From NCBI GenBank assembly GCA_004794785.1, contig SJOL01007017.1, positions 98,599 to 162,598 of the forward strand: DNA of 64,000 bases, written 5' to 3'. The notes under the pieces were generated by a model that was not told the origin of the DNA, ran no database searches, and was given only the letters and a program-made list of their open reading frames with translations. The DNA comes from Opisthorchis felineus (taxonomy: Eukaryota; Platyhelminthes; Trematoda; Opisthorchiida; Opisthorchiidae). Below, piece after piece: positions 26,442 through 39,615 of the stretch (positions within the stretch are counted from its first letter, which is position 1; each line of letters starts with the position of its first letter). Position numbers and translations under genes: made by a program.

Positions 26442-27695
26442 ATCTATACTTGTTGTCTACAGGCCTCCATCTCTCTCTATGTCTGTGTGTCTTCTGAGCA
26501 AACAGATGTGTTGTGCTAGTGAGATCAGCCTCCAGGTAAATTGCAGAACCTCTGGACGGCCTCGTGGTTGTGTTCACTTCACCGACCTTCATGTCATTAA
26601 AAACATTTAGCTCGAATTTTAAAGCCCAACAAAATATTTAACTACGCACATCTTGAAGGTACTGGCTTTTCAAACTGGTCCTAGGGGAACGTCACTCACA
26701 TTCAACTGGGCCCGATTAGACAACGCTGGCCTTCACTTATACCAAATGCCCAACGATGAAATGCCCAAACCGGATGTAAGCCCCGGGCAGCCGAGGATCC
26801 CACAGGACGATGGCGGCTATCGTATCATGCGCAGTTTGTATCCAGTAGGCAATAGAAACAGATGGACGATGTATTGTGAACTGTCATAAACTGGTTCTAT
26901 AGACAAAAAGGGTTAATAAATAGCTTCAATTAGGCAAAACGTACGATTAATAATGCCGCAATTAGCAGGAGCAGAAAAATAGCCAGTGAGACAACAGGGC
27001 TCTCTGGGAGCAACAGCAAGTGAGCACCGAACAATGTGCAAACGTACTGATACCAGCAGTCAATCAGCCGTATAGAGAGATAACGGTGCAGACAACAATC
27101 AGTACGTTCGGGATGCAAGGAACTGTCTTTGGCTGACAACGCGATGAGGCAGCTCATGTCATGTGACAAACCGGATTATGTGCTTAGGGCCGTTTAAAAC
27201 AAATCTCAACAAAGGCTATCTGGCAGATGCGGTATATAGGTAATAGGACCCCTGAGGTGTCGAGTTGACGTAGCGGATGACATGCTCACCCACCAACCGA
27301 GGAGCTCTGAGATCGATTCCCGGTCGGTCTGTTTTTTGTCGGAGCGTGCGCTCAAAAATAGTAAAACTGAAGCGAGGTTTCGAGCAAACACAGACGGGCA
27401 ACAAAATATTGACATCAGTTACTAGAGAATAAGAGGGCCTTAAGTAGGAGCGAAGCCGGAGGAACAAGCAGCAAGGAAACTAAAGCGGTGTTGTAATAAA
27501 CGGGAGAAAATCACACTACTCATGGGTAGTCAGAACAGAAAAAATAAGCGCTGATTCACAGGCGGAATCAGCGCCCAGCTTTAAATTGTCCGTCTGTTTT
27601 ATACAAACCAGTCCTTTGCGGTGACGTTGATGGAGTATGCAGTTGAATGTTTGCAAATAATAACAGCAGGAAGATGATAACGCATTTACACTCAC
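26442..27695. other. intergenic, weak frames only
   Basis: A 78-codon plus-strand frame (26653-26889) has a coding-like composition (MPNDEMPKPDV, RIPQDDGGY) but no known domain. Around 27,290-27,320 'GAGATCGATTCCCGG' resembles a box B, hinting at another decayed tRNA-like repeat. Nothing can be called firmly. Confidence 0.3.
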
Positions 27696-27840
27696 CATTT
27701 TGGCGCTCGTCAAGTTTGTATGTGACGGATAAACGACATAAGACACCTCGTCCTTGAATACACATTGCTCTATTGCTGATAGTTAATTTTTTCAACTGAC
27801 CTCCAATGTCAGCCTTCGTTGCACTTTTATTCTGATCCAT
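27696..27840 (-). CDS. candidate first coding exon, unknown protein
   Basis: Read on the minus strand, an ATG at 27840 opens 48 codons (MDQNKSATKADIGGQLKKL, then TISNRAMCIQGRGVLCRLS, VTYKLDERQN). They run straight into a consensus donor 'gtgagtg', leaving one base of phase. The composition is coding-like. No family is recognised. Downstream exons to the left were not found with confidence. A segment at 30121-30237 on the same strand would be in compatible phase if the ATG is internal. This is a prediction from splice signal and composition only. Confidence 0.35.
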
Positions 27841-29639
27841 GAGACCGACTTGTGGTTAACCAATGTAGAGTTGACTAAGTCTTACCCGGCCCAACTTTAC
27901 CAGTGGGTTCCTTTTCGGTAGTTTGTTTCATCAAGGAATTTGCGGCATGATTAGTTAAGTGGTAGCAAAATCAGATCACCTAGGTGGCTGGGGATACTTT
28001 TATTCGGGGGCTGTTGAGACTTAGAGTACCAAAAAAATCGACCTCACAGCCCTTCTTGAGATACCAGTACCCACCGGCCTGTCTTTCAGTGGATTTAGTA
28101 GCGATTTGGCAGCTTTGTTGATAGTGAACAGGGCTACGTGCAATGCAAGAATGTTTATCATTTTGCTCGTCACAGCTCATGGGGAAGTGTTTTTTTCAGT
28201 TTAGGGAATAGCCTTTATATAGCCGCGGCACGCGAATCTACTGTCTCCCCATACAACGGTAGCTTTTTGCTATGCTTTTCCACAAAGAAATTGTTACGTC
28301 AACTGCACTTTGTACGCAGCTCTTTTTTGAGTAACGCAGCATCATGTCGGGGTGATACGTTCCTCAGAAGATAGAATACCCTAATACTTGTTGCTCTGCC
28401 CCCAATGTCCACCGCATTTAGATCGCAACAGTTTAGGTGCGACCACATCTGCGGTGAATAATGCTCGCTATTTGAGTGACTACTCCATTTTTGGTACACT
28501 CCTGAGTACCCAAAAGTCCCGTCGGTCATGTACTTATTTTTACTGTACCATTATGACTATGCCCGATGGTAAGCTACATACAAGCTGGGAGGGAAAACTA
28601 TTACGATTATTCTCGAAGCCAACATCCGGTTTTCGTCCTTCTTTTTTTGTGACAGACATCATTTGAACATTAACAACGACGTTCGTAAGAGTTTTGCGTT
28701 TCTCTGATGACAAAAAAGAGAAATAGAAAAAAGCTCTATTAAAGATCCCAAGACGTCCTTTTTATATGTTAGGTGTTAGTGGTTGCGGAATTTTGTAGAG
28801 TGCACACTCACATGCCTATTGTTTGAACAATCGTTCTCTTGTCTTGATGCAATTAGCTTGGTGAGTCCACATCAAAAAGAAAAGCGGTAAACTAGAGTTA
28901 TGCTCTTATTAGAGCCCAGCAACAGCGCATATCCAGTGGCCACGCCGTGGATTGCACTCCGGATATCGTTCATGGCATCGGGCTTCCCACTAACATCACT
29001 TAACCACAAGCGAGTTCGCCTGTTCAGAAGCAAAAATTCATATTAGTCCAGCATGCGCTGGTGTGGTAGTCTTCCGCCGGATTTATAAACCACCATCTCC
29101 GGATACGTCCCCGGAGGAATGCATCTCACTAAAAAATTGCTTAAGTCTCAAAAGTTTCAGTAATGTAATCGTCGCGCTGTGTTCAGCGGGTCACGTCTGA
29201 ATGCATAGGCCAGGGGTTCTGCAGGAGAAAGGCAACGACGCGATTAGAATAATGACCAAATTAATGAATAGACTAGTTAAAACTGGGCACTACTAGAAGA
29301 AAATAGAGTGAAAGCAGCGAATTATGCTAACTTGCATACCAATATGGTTCCGACGGAGGATCCACGTGGATACCGGATAAAGGTCTTGTTTACGATGTTC
29401 TTGGAGTGAAAGTAGACTTATTAGTTGGGCGTTCGTTAGGGTGTTCGACCTGAAACAGACTCCTAAATAGTGGTTTTAAAAGGGACAGACCACCGAGCTA
29501 TTGATGTTCCGCCTTTGGCTGGTTGTGAACGGCCAAAGGATAAACTTACGATAGTCGATTCATGTACAAGTTAAACCCAAGCAAATGATTAGCTGGACCG
29601 AGTCACGTGATCCATGTCCGAACATATGACTGCTCCAGA
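27841..29639. other. intergenic, nothing firm recognised
   Basis: No retroelement motif, SINE or convincing exon. Short frames are present on both strands. Confidence 0.4.
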
Positions 29640-29830
29640 TATGCTTAGCCGCTTAACAGTGGTTTCCACTAACCAGCTGGATAGGCTTGTGCGTAGAGAC
29701 CTGCGCGTTTGCGGTTTGAATCCGGGGACCGTCGCCCGATTTCTCTTTGACTTTCCTCGTTAGCACGTTCCTTCACAGGACACTGCCGCTTTTGCCGACA
29801 GTCATCCACAGCATAAAAATATGACTGACT
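29640..29830 (+). repeat. tRNA-like element of a second SINE type (decayed)
   Basis: The stretch GTAGAGACCTGCGCGTTTGC followed by GGTTTGAATCC resembles an anticodon arm plus box B of a tRNA-derived repeat. It differs from SINE copies A-D. A T/C-rich body and 'AAAATATGACTGACTAAAAT' follow. It is a remnant only and its ends are uncertain. Confidence 0.35.
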
Positions 29831-30120
29831 AAAATGAAAGCAACTTAAAGCAACTTAGTAAAGATTGAAGCAAGATTTCCGAAAAGACAAATGTCAATTT
29901 CCTACCAAAGTCTTATCAAGAGAAGTGGAGTGGGTAGTCACAAAAAGATTGTATGGAGAAAGAGAATTCGACACAGGGCATTTTAGGGCAGGTGGGTAGG
30001 TTTTGCAATGTTAAGTTTATGTTCACCCAATGAACGTCAAATTGTACATATCTCACCTGGAGAAGCGGAGACATCCTAAAGTAAATTCTCCAAATTGGTT
30101 GAGACCATTTTCTCGCTTAC
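29831..30120. other. intergenic, nothing recognised
   Basis: No coding or repeat signal is recognised. Confidence 0.4.
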
Positions 30121-30237
30121 TTTGACAATCCATTATCCCTTGATTCACGCGCTTTAAGTATTTAGCTTGTTCTTCACTTGGATTGTGCTCAAATGCATGT
30201 TGAATATTCGCGCTTCCTGGCTTGTGCACAAATACCA
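30121..30237 (-). CDS. candidate internal exon, unknown protein
   Basis: On the minus strand a coding-like frame with HNPSEEQAKYLKRVNQGIMD ends CQ plus one base at a consensus donor 'gtaagc'. The 5' limit (acceptor) is uncertain; a CACAAG near 30237 or a TTTGAG near 30200 could serve. The phase fits the candidate exon at 27696-27840 if that exon is extended upstream of its ATG. No family is recognised. Confidence 0.28.
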
Positions 30238-33200
30238 AACAAGAATGCTGGCTTGTGCATGAATCGCATGGCTGGACTTACTGGAGAAGGCCGGCTGAAT
30301 TTATGCAGCGCACCTTTGGATTGGACACAAACCTTGACACTGCTTCGCTTATCCAACGTTGATTTTAGCCCATATCTTTTGCAAAGTGTCAATTGTCATG
30401 CACGTATCATTTGTACACCTTTATTTCACGTTATGTCGGGCTAATCGACATGGCCGTTGCTCATGACCTCTATAGTGATTTATGCGGTAGATTTCTTGTT
30501 TCCAATTAAGACACTTCAAGTAAACCAAAGCGAACAAGTCCGCTCGTCTGAACGATGTGAACCAGCCAGATTAGAGCGGAACTCCTTGTACCACAAAGAA
30601 AAGTATACGTTAAACCAGAGCACATGATGCAACGGGGTAGGGAGTAGGCGATTATAGCTAGCGGACAAGTGTGAAAGAACAACTGTATAACAAGACAACT
30701 TTGGAAATAAGGGGAAACAAAAATGACAGCCTTTACTCCAGAAACGCTCAGCGAAACTTCAGCTGCATGCATGCAGATGAATGCCATCAGGAAAAATAGG
30801 CTCGGAGTGCACCTCAATAATTTTTTCTTTGTTTGTTCTTAACAGCCTCTGTAGCTTGCATGCCTAAGTGGCTTAATGGAGACATGTATGCTAATAGTTA
30901 CCCTTCCATATGCCAAAAACACTGGTTCCTGTCGCCCCCAAATTTTTGTATAGTTCATCGTAAATGACGTCGGATGCAGATGTAATTAGAGGCTTAGGCA
31001 GATTTCTGAGGATGCCCAAAATGTTTTGAGCAAACCGATGTGTCTTCAGCGGCGCTCTCATCTTTTTGACGTTGCGGGGTTGGGAAGCAGGTAACATCCA
31101 GTTCCGTCTTTCCCGACAAAATATGTCGGTTATGGAGAGCTGGTTGGTGTTCTTGGTGAACGGAACGACAGAAAATTGGTCATTCCGCTTTCCCGTATAA
31201 TTCGGTAACGGCTTATCGACGGAAAAGCGTACGGTAATGGGGTTAGTTCCTTCAAAAGCTGTGTTGGTTTGACTGCTCAGGTTTGATTCTTCATGTTTGG
31301 GCCACCAAAAATGCGAGGACTACTGAGACAAGGTTCCTCGTGGATAAATCCAAAAATCTTGACAGCTCTGGAATTTTTGTAAACTATCTGTGTTACCCAT
31401 GGCCCACAGAGCTCGTATGGGCCTCCAGGGTCAAAAAGTTAGCATTGGCTACTTTTCCAATTTGCCATATATTACCAAACAACTCCATTAAGTTATGGCT
31501 CTCGCGGCTAACCGTTTTTTCGCCTTGAAGGAGAGCGGTGGTGCGTTCGTGCATTTGATGTCACACCGCGGTGTTTCCTTTAAACCGGGTGAAGTTTTTG
31601 CTGCTTGTCCCTGGTCACATGCTTTTATTGCTCGCAGGCGCAAAATCTCATGGTAACCAAAAGTTTTCAACCTACTTGTGTGCAACAACCGCACGCCAAT
31701 TTAGTCATGGAAGCCACAATATTGAATTCTGTACAAATCGTGTTCAAGTAGAACATAAGGTCGAGGGATCCTTAAGGACCATGCCTCCTGATGAGCCTCA
31801 AGAGGAGCAGTTTCAGTCGAGAGCTGCTGGGGAGTTTTTAGTAACCTTATGAATACGGTGTTATATTTGTCCGCTGCCCTATTTGGCTTCTGGACGATCT
31901 TCATAGGCTGGTTACTGAGTAGATGTAATCGACAAGTAGAAGCCTGTCTCTTGAACAATGCACGCATCTCGCCTTTTAACGCCAACCTTCATATTTTGGA
32001 GATAACACTCGATGACCTTGAGGCCCTTCTAAGCGTTTAGATGGTAGACCGAAGGTAGGAGTTTAGGAACTGAGAAACGCCTCGGGCCTGGACAAAGAAC
32101 TGACCGAACACAAGCCCTAGGGAAACAATTTTTCTGTCTGTCCGAAACACACCCTAACTTTTGGGTGAATCCACTACCACATAGGGATAACATCAAAGAC
32201 AACAAATCTTTTCATTTTATTCCAGCTCCAGAAATCCGGATCAATCAGAGAATCACTGTTCCGGAATTAAGTGCCAACGCCAAAAACGGCAAATAGATTA
32301 CTAATGAACCTACGCGAGAAGGACCAGTATGGCAAAATTTCTTAGATTAGATAGAGCATGGCACCAAAATTTTACCTTCCAACTAATGATTGAGGGCACC
32401 GTTGCAAGGGTATTATTACTGACCAACCCACGTTACTCAAACCCCACCCACTTACAATATCGGGCAGAAAAAGCCAGTGCTTTCCGACGCTAAACCTTAT
32501 AAGCACTTGCAGGCCAAGTGAACACAAGATAGATTAAATCATTGATATCAGCATTGGCAAACCACTCTTTTATCCAATTTAATCGGAAACCGCATCCAAA
32601 GACTGAACTGGGAGCTACAAAGCAACCTAAAGAGCAGAACCAATTCATTTAAACCAACATGCTGCGTACAAGATAGCTAGAAGATAGATGTAGGGTGACA
32701 TCCGCAGTTGACCTCCTGTTGCAATGAACCTGGCCAAAAAAATCTCGAAAATATTGGAAATTAAAACAAACAATCACATGGGTAAAACTGGGCACTCCCT
32801 GTTCACGCCGGCATGGAAACTTGGTATGTAGATTCGGACAAGCTCGCGTTGGGCAATCAGCCTTTTTCACTGCTGAGAGCGTGAACGCTGGTCAACAATT
32901 TTAGGGAATGTTTTAGCCTGTACACATTTGTTCTCGTATCGGCGTCCTATCTATCCTACTGCAGCGGTGAGCTGAACTTTAGATAGATTAAAAGGCGAAG
33001 GAAAATAAAGAGGTAACCTCTTGCAAGTCTTTGGTTAAGTTGAATTGGGTTAGCTTATCCGGACCAAATAATATTAATCCCAGAATACAGGTAAAAATTT
33101 GCACAGCTGGCAGCTGAATTCTTCAGGTTTCAGATAGCGAAGTTACACAATTTTTATCCCATAAGTTTGGAACAATGTCGGTGCGCGCAACTAGAAGCGT

Positions 33201-35547
33201 AGGGCGTGCACGGCTTCCACTTGTTACGGGCCCAGTTGTCGTACCTGCACACCGTGCAGATTGTTGGGACGTACTAGGAAGCAGTCTCCTAAAACACGCA
33301 AAAGCCAAGAAACCAATGTCTCTGAGCAATACAAATTCATACCAGGCCAGTGATGCGTTCAGAATGTGCCCGTCTCTGTGTACAGCTTGGTTTAAGAGGC
33401 TAAAGTCATACTTCTGCAGGCCATGAAATTCTCGTTTTCGCAAAGTTCTGCGACAAAGTAGCATACATAGTTGCCTGACTTGCAAACTAGGAGCGCGCAG
33501 CATTCAAACAACAGGGCTGAGATGGATCACAGCGCTCTTTTTGAGCTCACAAGGCCTGATCAAAATCGAGACAACTCACTCCTCTTTCTTGGCGGTCACA
33601 AGGAGAGTAAGACAGGATTCTGCTTTGCGATTACCGTTCATTCTAGCCTACCCTAGTGCTCTACTTTACGACGGGTTCACATTTCTCTTTGCCGGCAATA
33701 TCAAGCTCTAGAGCTCCAATATCAACGTGCTGTCAATCGATATAGACTCGGCAAAAAGCTGGGCAATAAACTGGCACCAACCTCCTAAAGAATAGGGTAA
33801 GTACGCATGTCATCAGGTGGAGGACCTGAAAGCGGCCTTGCGATACGCAGCAGTGAAAAACATTGGGCGATGTCCTGATACAAAAAAGTCGATCCGGATA
33901 TCTGATTGTTTTCCAATTTGCCCTTTACACAGTGGCATGAGCGGACTGTGCACAAGACAAAGACTGTCCATTTTTTCTTCCGTTGGCTAACGCCCGCGGA
34001 CTACAAGGCATTGCATTAAACGATACTTTCAACCTCTGAAAAAAGCACGCTCAATCGAGTAGTTTACACTGGACTACGGACGAAGTACTGCCAGTTAGAG
34101 CGCGCTAAACACAGCCAAAAATGACTGTTGGTTTTCCCTGTGTAGGCTACGATAGAAAAGTAGAAGTGCTAGATTTCCACTAGCTAGAAAAGGGACTTTT
34201 GCATAAGGAACCAAATCTAGCTAACCAGTTCAACGATGCATTTGTAATACTTCTTTATCTTCCACTATGGGGAATGCAGGAAGGTATACTGTAGAAAGCT
34301 ATTTGAGACAAGGCACTCACTTTTTATGGCAATACTTATTCTAGATGAAACTGATAAACGCGCGGAACAGTTTACTTCAACGTACTGTCACCGCTAGTTT
34401 TAAGCAGATTACGGCCCAGTTGGAAGCTTATTCCGGTGACTCCCTTGCTAAGCAACACTTTTTTCAGCGCCGCAAAAACGCAGACCGAAATGTCGGTACC
34501 TGCCCATCCTGACGAATTACAACCTTGGATCGCTTTGAATTGGGGTACTTGGACATGCTTTTTTCTGCTTATTAAGCGACAGACTACTGAGTGTTAGGCG
34601 GAATTCCACACCGATATCGATTTACCGCTCGCAGTTAGGCGCTGCTACGGCCGAGAAGTATAGCCCACACAAGATTGACCAAAAGTTCGGGCCACTTCCC
34701 GTTTCGGCATGAAGGCGAACTCTGACTGGTCAAACGCCTACACCCAACAACCAAAAGCGACCCAGTATTCGCCGAATACCGGTTGCCAGTGTCGCATCCA
34801 GAAGATTCCGGAATTTCCAGAATGTTATCGTGGAATACACTTTATATACGACGCACTGTACAAGTGTCTTGGACCTGATTTTGGGCGTTAATATACGTTG
34901 TGCACCTTTGGTGTTCGTTTTTGACAGGAACGTCAGCTGAGGAGGTTCAGACCGAGAACTAAACTGAGGAAAATACCGTTATTCCAATAAGGCACATGTT
35001 CGTTTTTACTTCATAATGAAGCTTTATTTTGTGTATGTCGCGAGTAAATAAATGTTTGGCTTTTTTCGCCTGAATCCATCCTGTTGTGAATTGACCGAGT
35101 TTGTGGACGGCAGATTGAATCGAAACTGGCTTGTAGTCGTCGGCTTCATCACCATGATCAGTATATAAAAAAGGACCATTTGTATTATTGTGTATTTGCA
35201 GGTCAGAAAGGAATTTCAAGAAAAATACGTTTCGCCCGTGCACGCGAATATTGGGTGCGTTTTACCTGCGTGCCCAATAGGGGAAATTCCACTTGCTATT
35301 TAACATTTTTGCACTCACTGATGCAGTTCGCGGGCACCTAGTTTAAGTGTAAGATATAAAAGTGGAGCGGCTAGTATGTTGCAGCTCCCAACAAACGCTG
35401 GTGCCTTTTTCATCGTGTGGGGTAAAGTCCTGCCCAGTGGTTAGGTTTTCAACTCCACTGGGTGACCCACATATGCTGCCGGAATTCACAGACGTCCGCC
35501 TGGCGCGTGGAAAGTTCTCAGAGCTGAGTGTTCGTTATCTGTTGCAG
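30238..35547. other. long stretch without firm genes
   Basis: Open frames up to 126 codons (33123-33503, minus) occur, but without domains or paired splice sites. The frame at 30891-31097 (minus) and the frame at 34709-34891 (plus) resemble each other in their ends (VIYDELYKNLG and FIYDALYKCLG) and may be two copies of an unnamed repeat. Near 33,180-33,290 the sequence is CpG-richer than its surroundings. Confidence 0.35.
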
Positions 35548-35610
35548 CGTGAGGAGCTCTTGGTAAAAGTAGGGCAGTTCACATCGGCGCCATATAATAC
35601 GGCCATGGAC
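35548..35610 (+). CDS. candidate 63-nt exon, unknown protein
   Basis: A consensus acceptor 'ttatctgttgcag' and donor 'gtaagaa' flank 63 nt that are open in only one frame: REELLVKVGQFTSAPYNTAM and a final D. Phase is 0 on both sides. The upstream intronic sequence is also open in the same frame, so the acceptor choice is not certain. No domain is recognised. It could be one exon of a plus-strand gene or chance. Confidence 0.3.
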
Positions 35611-36770
35611 GTAAGAAGATTCCGGTGAAACATGCAGTGATTAGTTTACCAGGTGTAACATGTCGAAATGTTTAAAATGTATGAATGAAAGTGCAATCAA
35701 ATTTGTTTGCAAATGAGTGTACTTCGCTAAATTGTGACCACGTTTTAAGTGTGTTCAAAGAAACAAACACCTCGTCATTGGGGAAGTCAATTATAATTTA
35801 CCTAATCTCCTCGATCCTGCCAGACAACAAAAATGACTTGGATTAGAGGGACTTTGCCTGTTGTGAAGGCTGACCCCACAAGGGAATAAATCAGCCGCGA
35901 TAACCTGCTTCTTCAAACACAAAAATTTGAACGAGCCCTCTAAGTCACTATGTCTCAAACCTAGCACAAAGAGGGACAAGCGGGACCTCATCCCGGAAGG
36001 CAAAAAGCACTGGTGGCACCCAAACTTTTCGTAACACCCTCCATCTCTCTCTACTTTGCCAAGTTTTGTCCACGTCTAGGTTTTCGCCACTCCCAGTTAA
36101 GTGCGAAAAACAGCGCCCTTCTCGGCCTGTGGTAACTCGGTATGCGTAACGCAATGTATAGTCATGCAATGTTGTATACATTCTCTGAGGAAAATATCCT
36201 CTACTTCAACAAACCCTCGAAGCACATGCCGAAGTACCAAGTGGCCTTGCTCAGCTTTTAAAGTCAGGCGTGCGCCTCGTCTTTTTCTAAAATGGGAACA
36301 GAGCCATCTAGATGCTCCAGGTAGACTTTTCATAGAGTGGTATTAGACACTGCAATGAGCAGCTTACTGAAGATTACAGTGTTTATCAGACTGTGAACGC
36401 TTACAGACTGGCTTCGAGTTGTTTTCGTTTTGGCTATCACGAAGGGATGGGCACGTTGGGCGTTAAAACATCAAAGCAACGATATGTGTGCGCCGATTTA
36501 TTGGTTCCCTTTGGGGCACTCACTAGGAGCCAGCGTCGGTGAGGTGCTGATTCTTATTGATTCAATAAATCTACTGTCCAGGTAAAGGATGCTGCTGAAA
36601 ATGAATCTTACCTTCGAATGGTTGATATAGTGAACTCGCCGTGAGTAATTATGATTTTAGACATATGCACAAGTTTAAGGACAATTCACAAATCATCCCT
36701 ATGGAAGACTTTGTCAGTAAAACCACAGGGTGCTCACCAAGCCTTCTTTGAATCACCTATTTAGTTCCAG
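35611..36770. other. intergenic or intronic, nothing recognised
   Basis: Contains a repeat block (35690-35765) related to sequences at 3340-3375 and 10191-10260. No gene is seen. Confidence 0.35.
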
Positions 36771-36912
36771 TCGTACTGTAGTCCGTGGCGTACAGATTTA
36801 CACTAATCTGACCGCAATTTTCAGTTCTGTCTTGCTGTCTGCGGTAAAAATCTTTGGAAATGAGAAAATTGCGCTTTTTGTTGAGCTGAGCTCAGTTCGT
36901 GTTGTGGATAAC
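36771..36912 (+). CDS. candidate 142-nt exon, hydrophobic segment, unknown protein
   Basis: Lies between 'ctatttagttccag' and the donor 'gtacga'. The open frame encodes RTVVRGVQIYTNLTAIFSSV, LLSAVKIFGNEKIALFVELS and SVRVVDN. It is rich in beta-branched and hydrophobic residues, so it could be an extracellular beta domain or a membrane-proximal part. The donor is weak. There is no recognised family. Confidence 0.25.
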
Positions 36913-37851
36913 GTACGATTGTTGTCGGTTTAAGGACTGCTGAAGAAGGCATAAACGCTTCATGTTGGCAATACTTATTCAACCGCTAGTCAGTAGCACT
37001 TGATAATAATTGGTCAAATCTTCCTTCGGCCTAAAAGGTAATCAGGTACTTTTTCACCTTGGATTTAGGTTCTGGGTGGTTGCAGCAGGAGACGCGTTTT
37101 TGTGTCAGATGTATCCCATAAGTCCCACGTAGCGGACTTACCAGGTGAGTTAAATTTGTCCCAGGAATTAGGGCCTCGGCTCTGGCATTGGTTTGCTACC
37201 CTAAGGGCTCTAAATTCTGTCGGTAATTTTTATCTGATAAATTTCTGAATGTAACCACACTTTTCCATACTCCTTTCCGTGAGTGCATGGACTGCAGCAC
37301 AACGCAAAACAAAACAATATCGTGCAGTAACCACAGCCTTACTCGATTAAAAGTGTTCTCCGTGGTGCGTGTTGTCTTCTTCAAGACAGTTAACTAAAAC
37401 TCAGGATGCATCCTAAGCCAAGCGGCCTTGAAGATGGAAAAGCGTCCGCGGGCACTTACATATACCCAGGGGTGCGTAGATCTAAGCGTGTTTACTTTTC
37501 CTGTGTAAGTGAAATTACGTGGTTATAGTAACACTCATAAAGTAATTACTTTTAGGAATTTCAGCACTAACGCTCAAAGAATACTAACGTCACATGATAT
37601 GATTCTCTGGCATCTTGAATTTTGATTTTCCAATGCACAAAGTAAGAGGTTGCTTCACATGCAGAAGTGTTTGGTTCCAGGGTAGAAAATGAAAATTCTG
37701 GCTTTGAATGAATCCGGTTCCTCTAGGCATATAGCCAACAGCTGGCCACAGTGCAGCTGGTAGAATGCACTTCTACGAATGCTCTGTCTGGATAGTACCA
37801 AGAAAATTTCCCTCATCTCCCAGTGGAACACTATAACGTTTTATCCATCTT

Positions 37852-38712
37852 TTGGAGAAGGATGCATTATCTGTACCACTAGATCTCATCCCTGGATGCA
37901 CGTTGAACGTGCTCCATAATCTCACTGTCCACATTATCTACGCACGACTCCCCAAACCAACACAATCCGTAATCTTATTGTTTTATACGTCATTAAAGTT
38001 CTGGCTACCAGTCGAGGTAATTCCAACAAAGGAGAATTATATATTTTTTCGTGGCCAGAACCTTCTTTTGTTGCAACCGCGAAGTTTCCGGGGCTTCTAA
38101 TTAACCAGCGGTCCAGTCCATAAAAGAACCATGTACAAACTCTCTGACCGCGCAGCTTTGCTCATATTGTACATCTCACGTATCGAAGCTACGTTTAACC
38201 TCCTTCTGAAGATACCAATGAGAACCAAGAACTCGGCCGCCATCACATTTAGGAAGCCGCCCAGAAGCGAGCTAACAAAATGTGCCAGAGTTCTGTGGTT
38301 CTTCCAACCTCCAAGGATGCACGCCGTCTATTGCCGTTTACCGTCAAACACCCAGAAAACAAATCACAGCCCTCTACTGACGAAACTCATTCTGGGATCT
38401 GGTTCTACCTCCCGACTTAATTGTTTGTTTGCGCAAGTTGCTCCATTCACGAAATATGCTGGCTTTCCTTGACGGGGTTTACCTTGCAAGGTCATTCGTC
38501 TAAGACAAGAGCCCGTTAAAAAAGATAGGGCACGGATTTGCGGATTCACTGGCAATAACTTCGTAAATTGCCTCCAAGTTTATGGTGGGGATAAGGTCAA
38601 GTATTACGTAACGTTGGACGATTTAATTAGCATTTACGTTAAGGAACGGATGATGACTTGCGACGAGTACGGTGGAACCGGATATCGAAGAGACAAAGTC
38701 AGAAATAAGTAG
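37852..38712 (+). pseudogene. degenerate long frame with two in-frame stops
   Basis: One reading frame stays open for 287 codons apart from a TAA at about 38098 and a TGA at about 38470, ending at TAG 38710-38712. The three parts are 82, 122 and 80 codons. The last part (NNFVNCLQVYGGDKVKYYVT, LDDLISIYVKERMM) looks most protein-like. I expect about 14 stops by chance in a frame this long at this base composition. It may be an old retroelement ORF or a processed pseudogene. No family is recognised. Confidence 0.35.
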
Positions 38713-39615
38713 GGGTAAAGCTGGTGTCAATCCAGTTAAACGCCACTAATACATGACGAAGAAACGAAACAACGAACTTTGCAAGATTACCGAGAACGAT
38801 AAAATGGACCAACAAGCAGCAAGTCTTCTCTAATGAGTCGCAAGCTAAACCACGAGGATCCTGAGAAAAGACAATAGGGGGAGGGAACGAGGAGAATAAG
38901 TAATGGCTTACAAAAATGCGAAGGCTGTGTTTTTTTTCGTGCACACATTTTTTACAGAGATAGAAGTGTTTGACTATTAGAGCTGAACAATCTAGTCCAC
39001 AAAACTGGTCCGAAGATTAAAAATGTGAAATAATCTCACCATAAGATTTCATTGGATTAATGAGCTCCTAATTAATCGGGAGCCTTTTGAAAAAAACGGT
39101 TCATTTGGAACCCACAAAAGACGGTTCTACTCAATGGAGTTTGTGCCATGACAACGAGATTGGTTAACACCATTATACATGAGCATAGATGTTACAAATA
39201 TAAGCCTCTAGTATTTACAAAACGCCAGGATCTTTGAGGACACAACTATGTTCGTTGGGTTGAGTGTCCTAACTTTGCTCACCATATTAAAGATCCACGC
39301 ACATTTGGGTAAGATCATCTGCGTTTGGATGACACTGCATTTAAACTTTAAAATGTCTTCAAAGTTTTGCTTTGCATCGTGTCACCTTCCGTTTGTTACT
39401 TTTTACCGGTTTACTGGAGACACTTTAAAAGAAACAACTGTGGGCCATATAAAAAGCCTATGTATGCTCACAGAGTAAAGTTCAGAGTAGGTGGAGAAAC
39501 AAGGTTTCTCGTGGATGGAGACCGTCAAACTGCTGCCAATTTGTAGGCGATTGTTTGTATAAGCGGCAGGCTATTCCGTAAATCTCATGTGGGTATTTTG
39601 GCTATTGTTATTCAG
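38713..39615. other. intergenic or intronic, nothing recognised
   Basis: No firm coding segment. 'ACAAGGTTTCTCGTGGATG' near 39510 resembles 31330-31350 but the similarity does not extend. Confidence 0.35.

Noticed and set aside
33123..33503. 126-codon minus-strand frame as a gene
   Set aside because: No domain, no paired splice sites, and the plus strand is also open in this CpG-richer patch.
31320..39520. Retropepsin-like TRFLVD strings near 31340 and 39505 as LTR-element protease
   Set aside because: The catalytic DTG/DSG is absent and similarity between the two places does not extend beyond about 20 bases.
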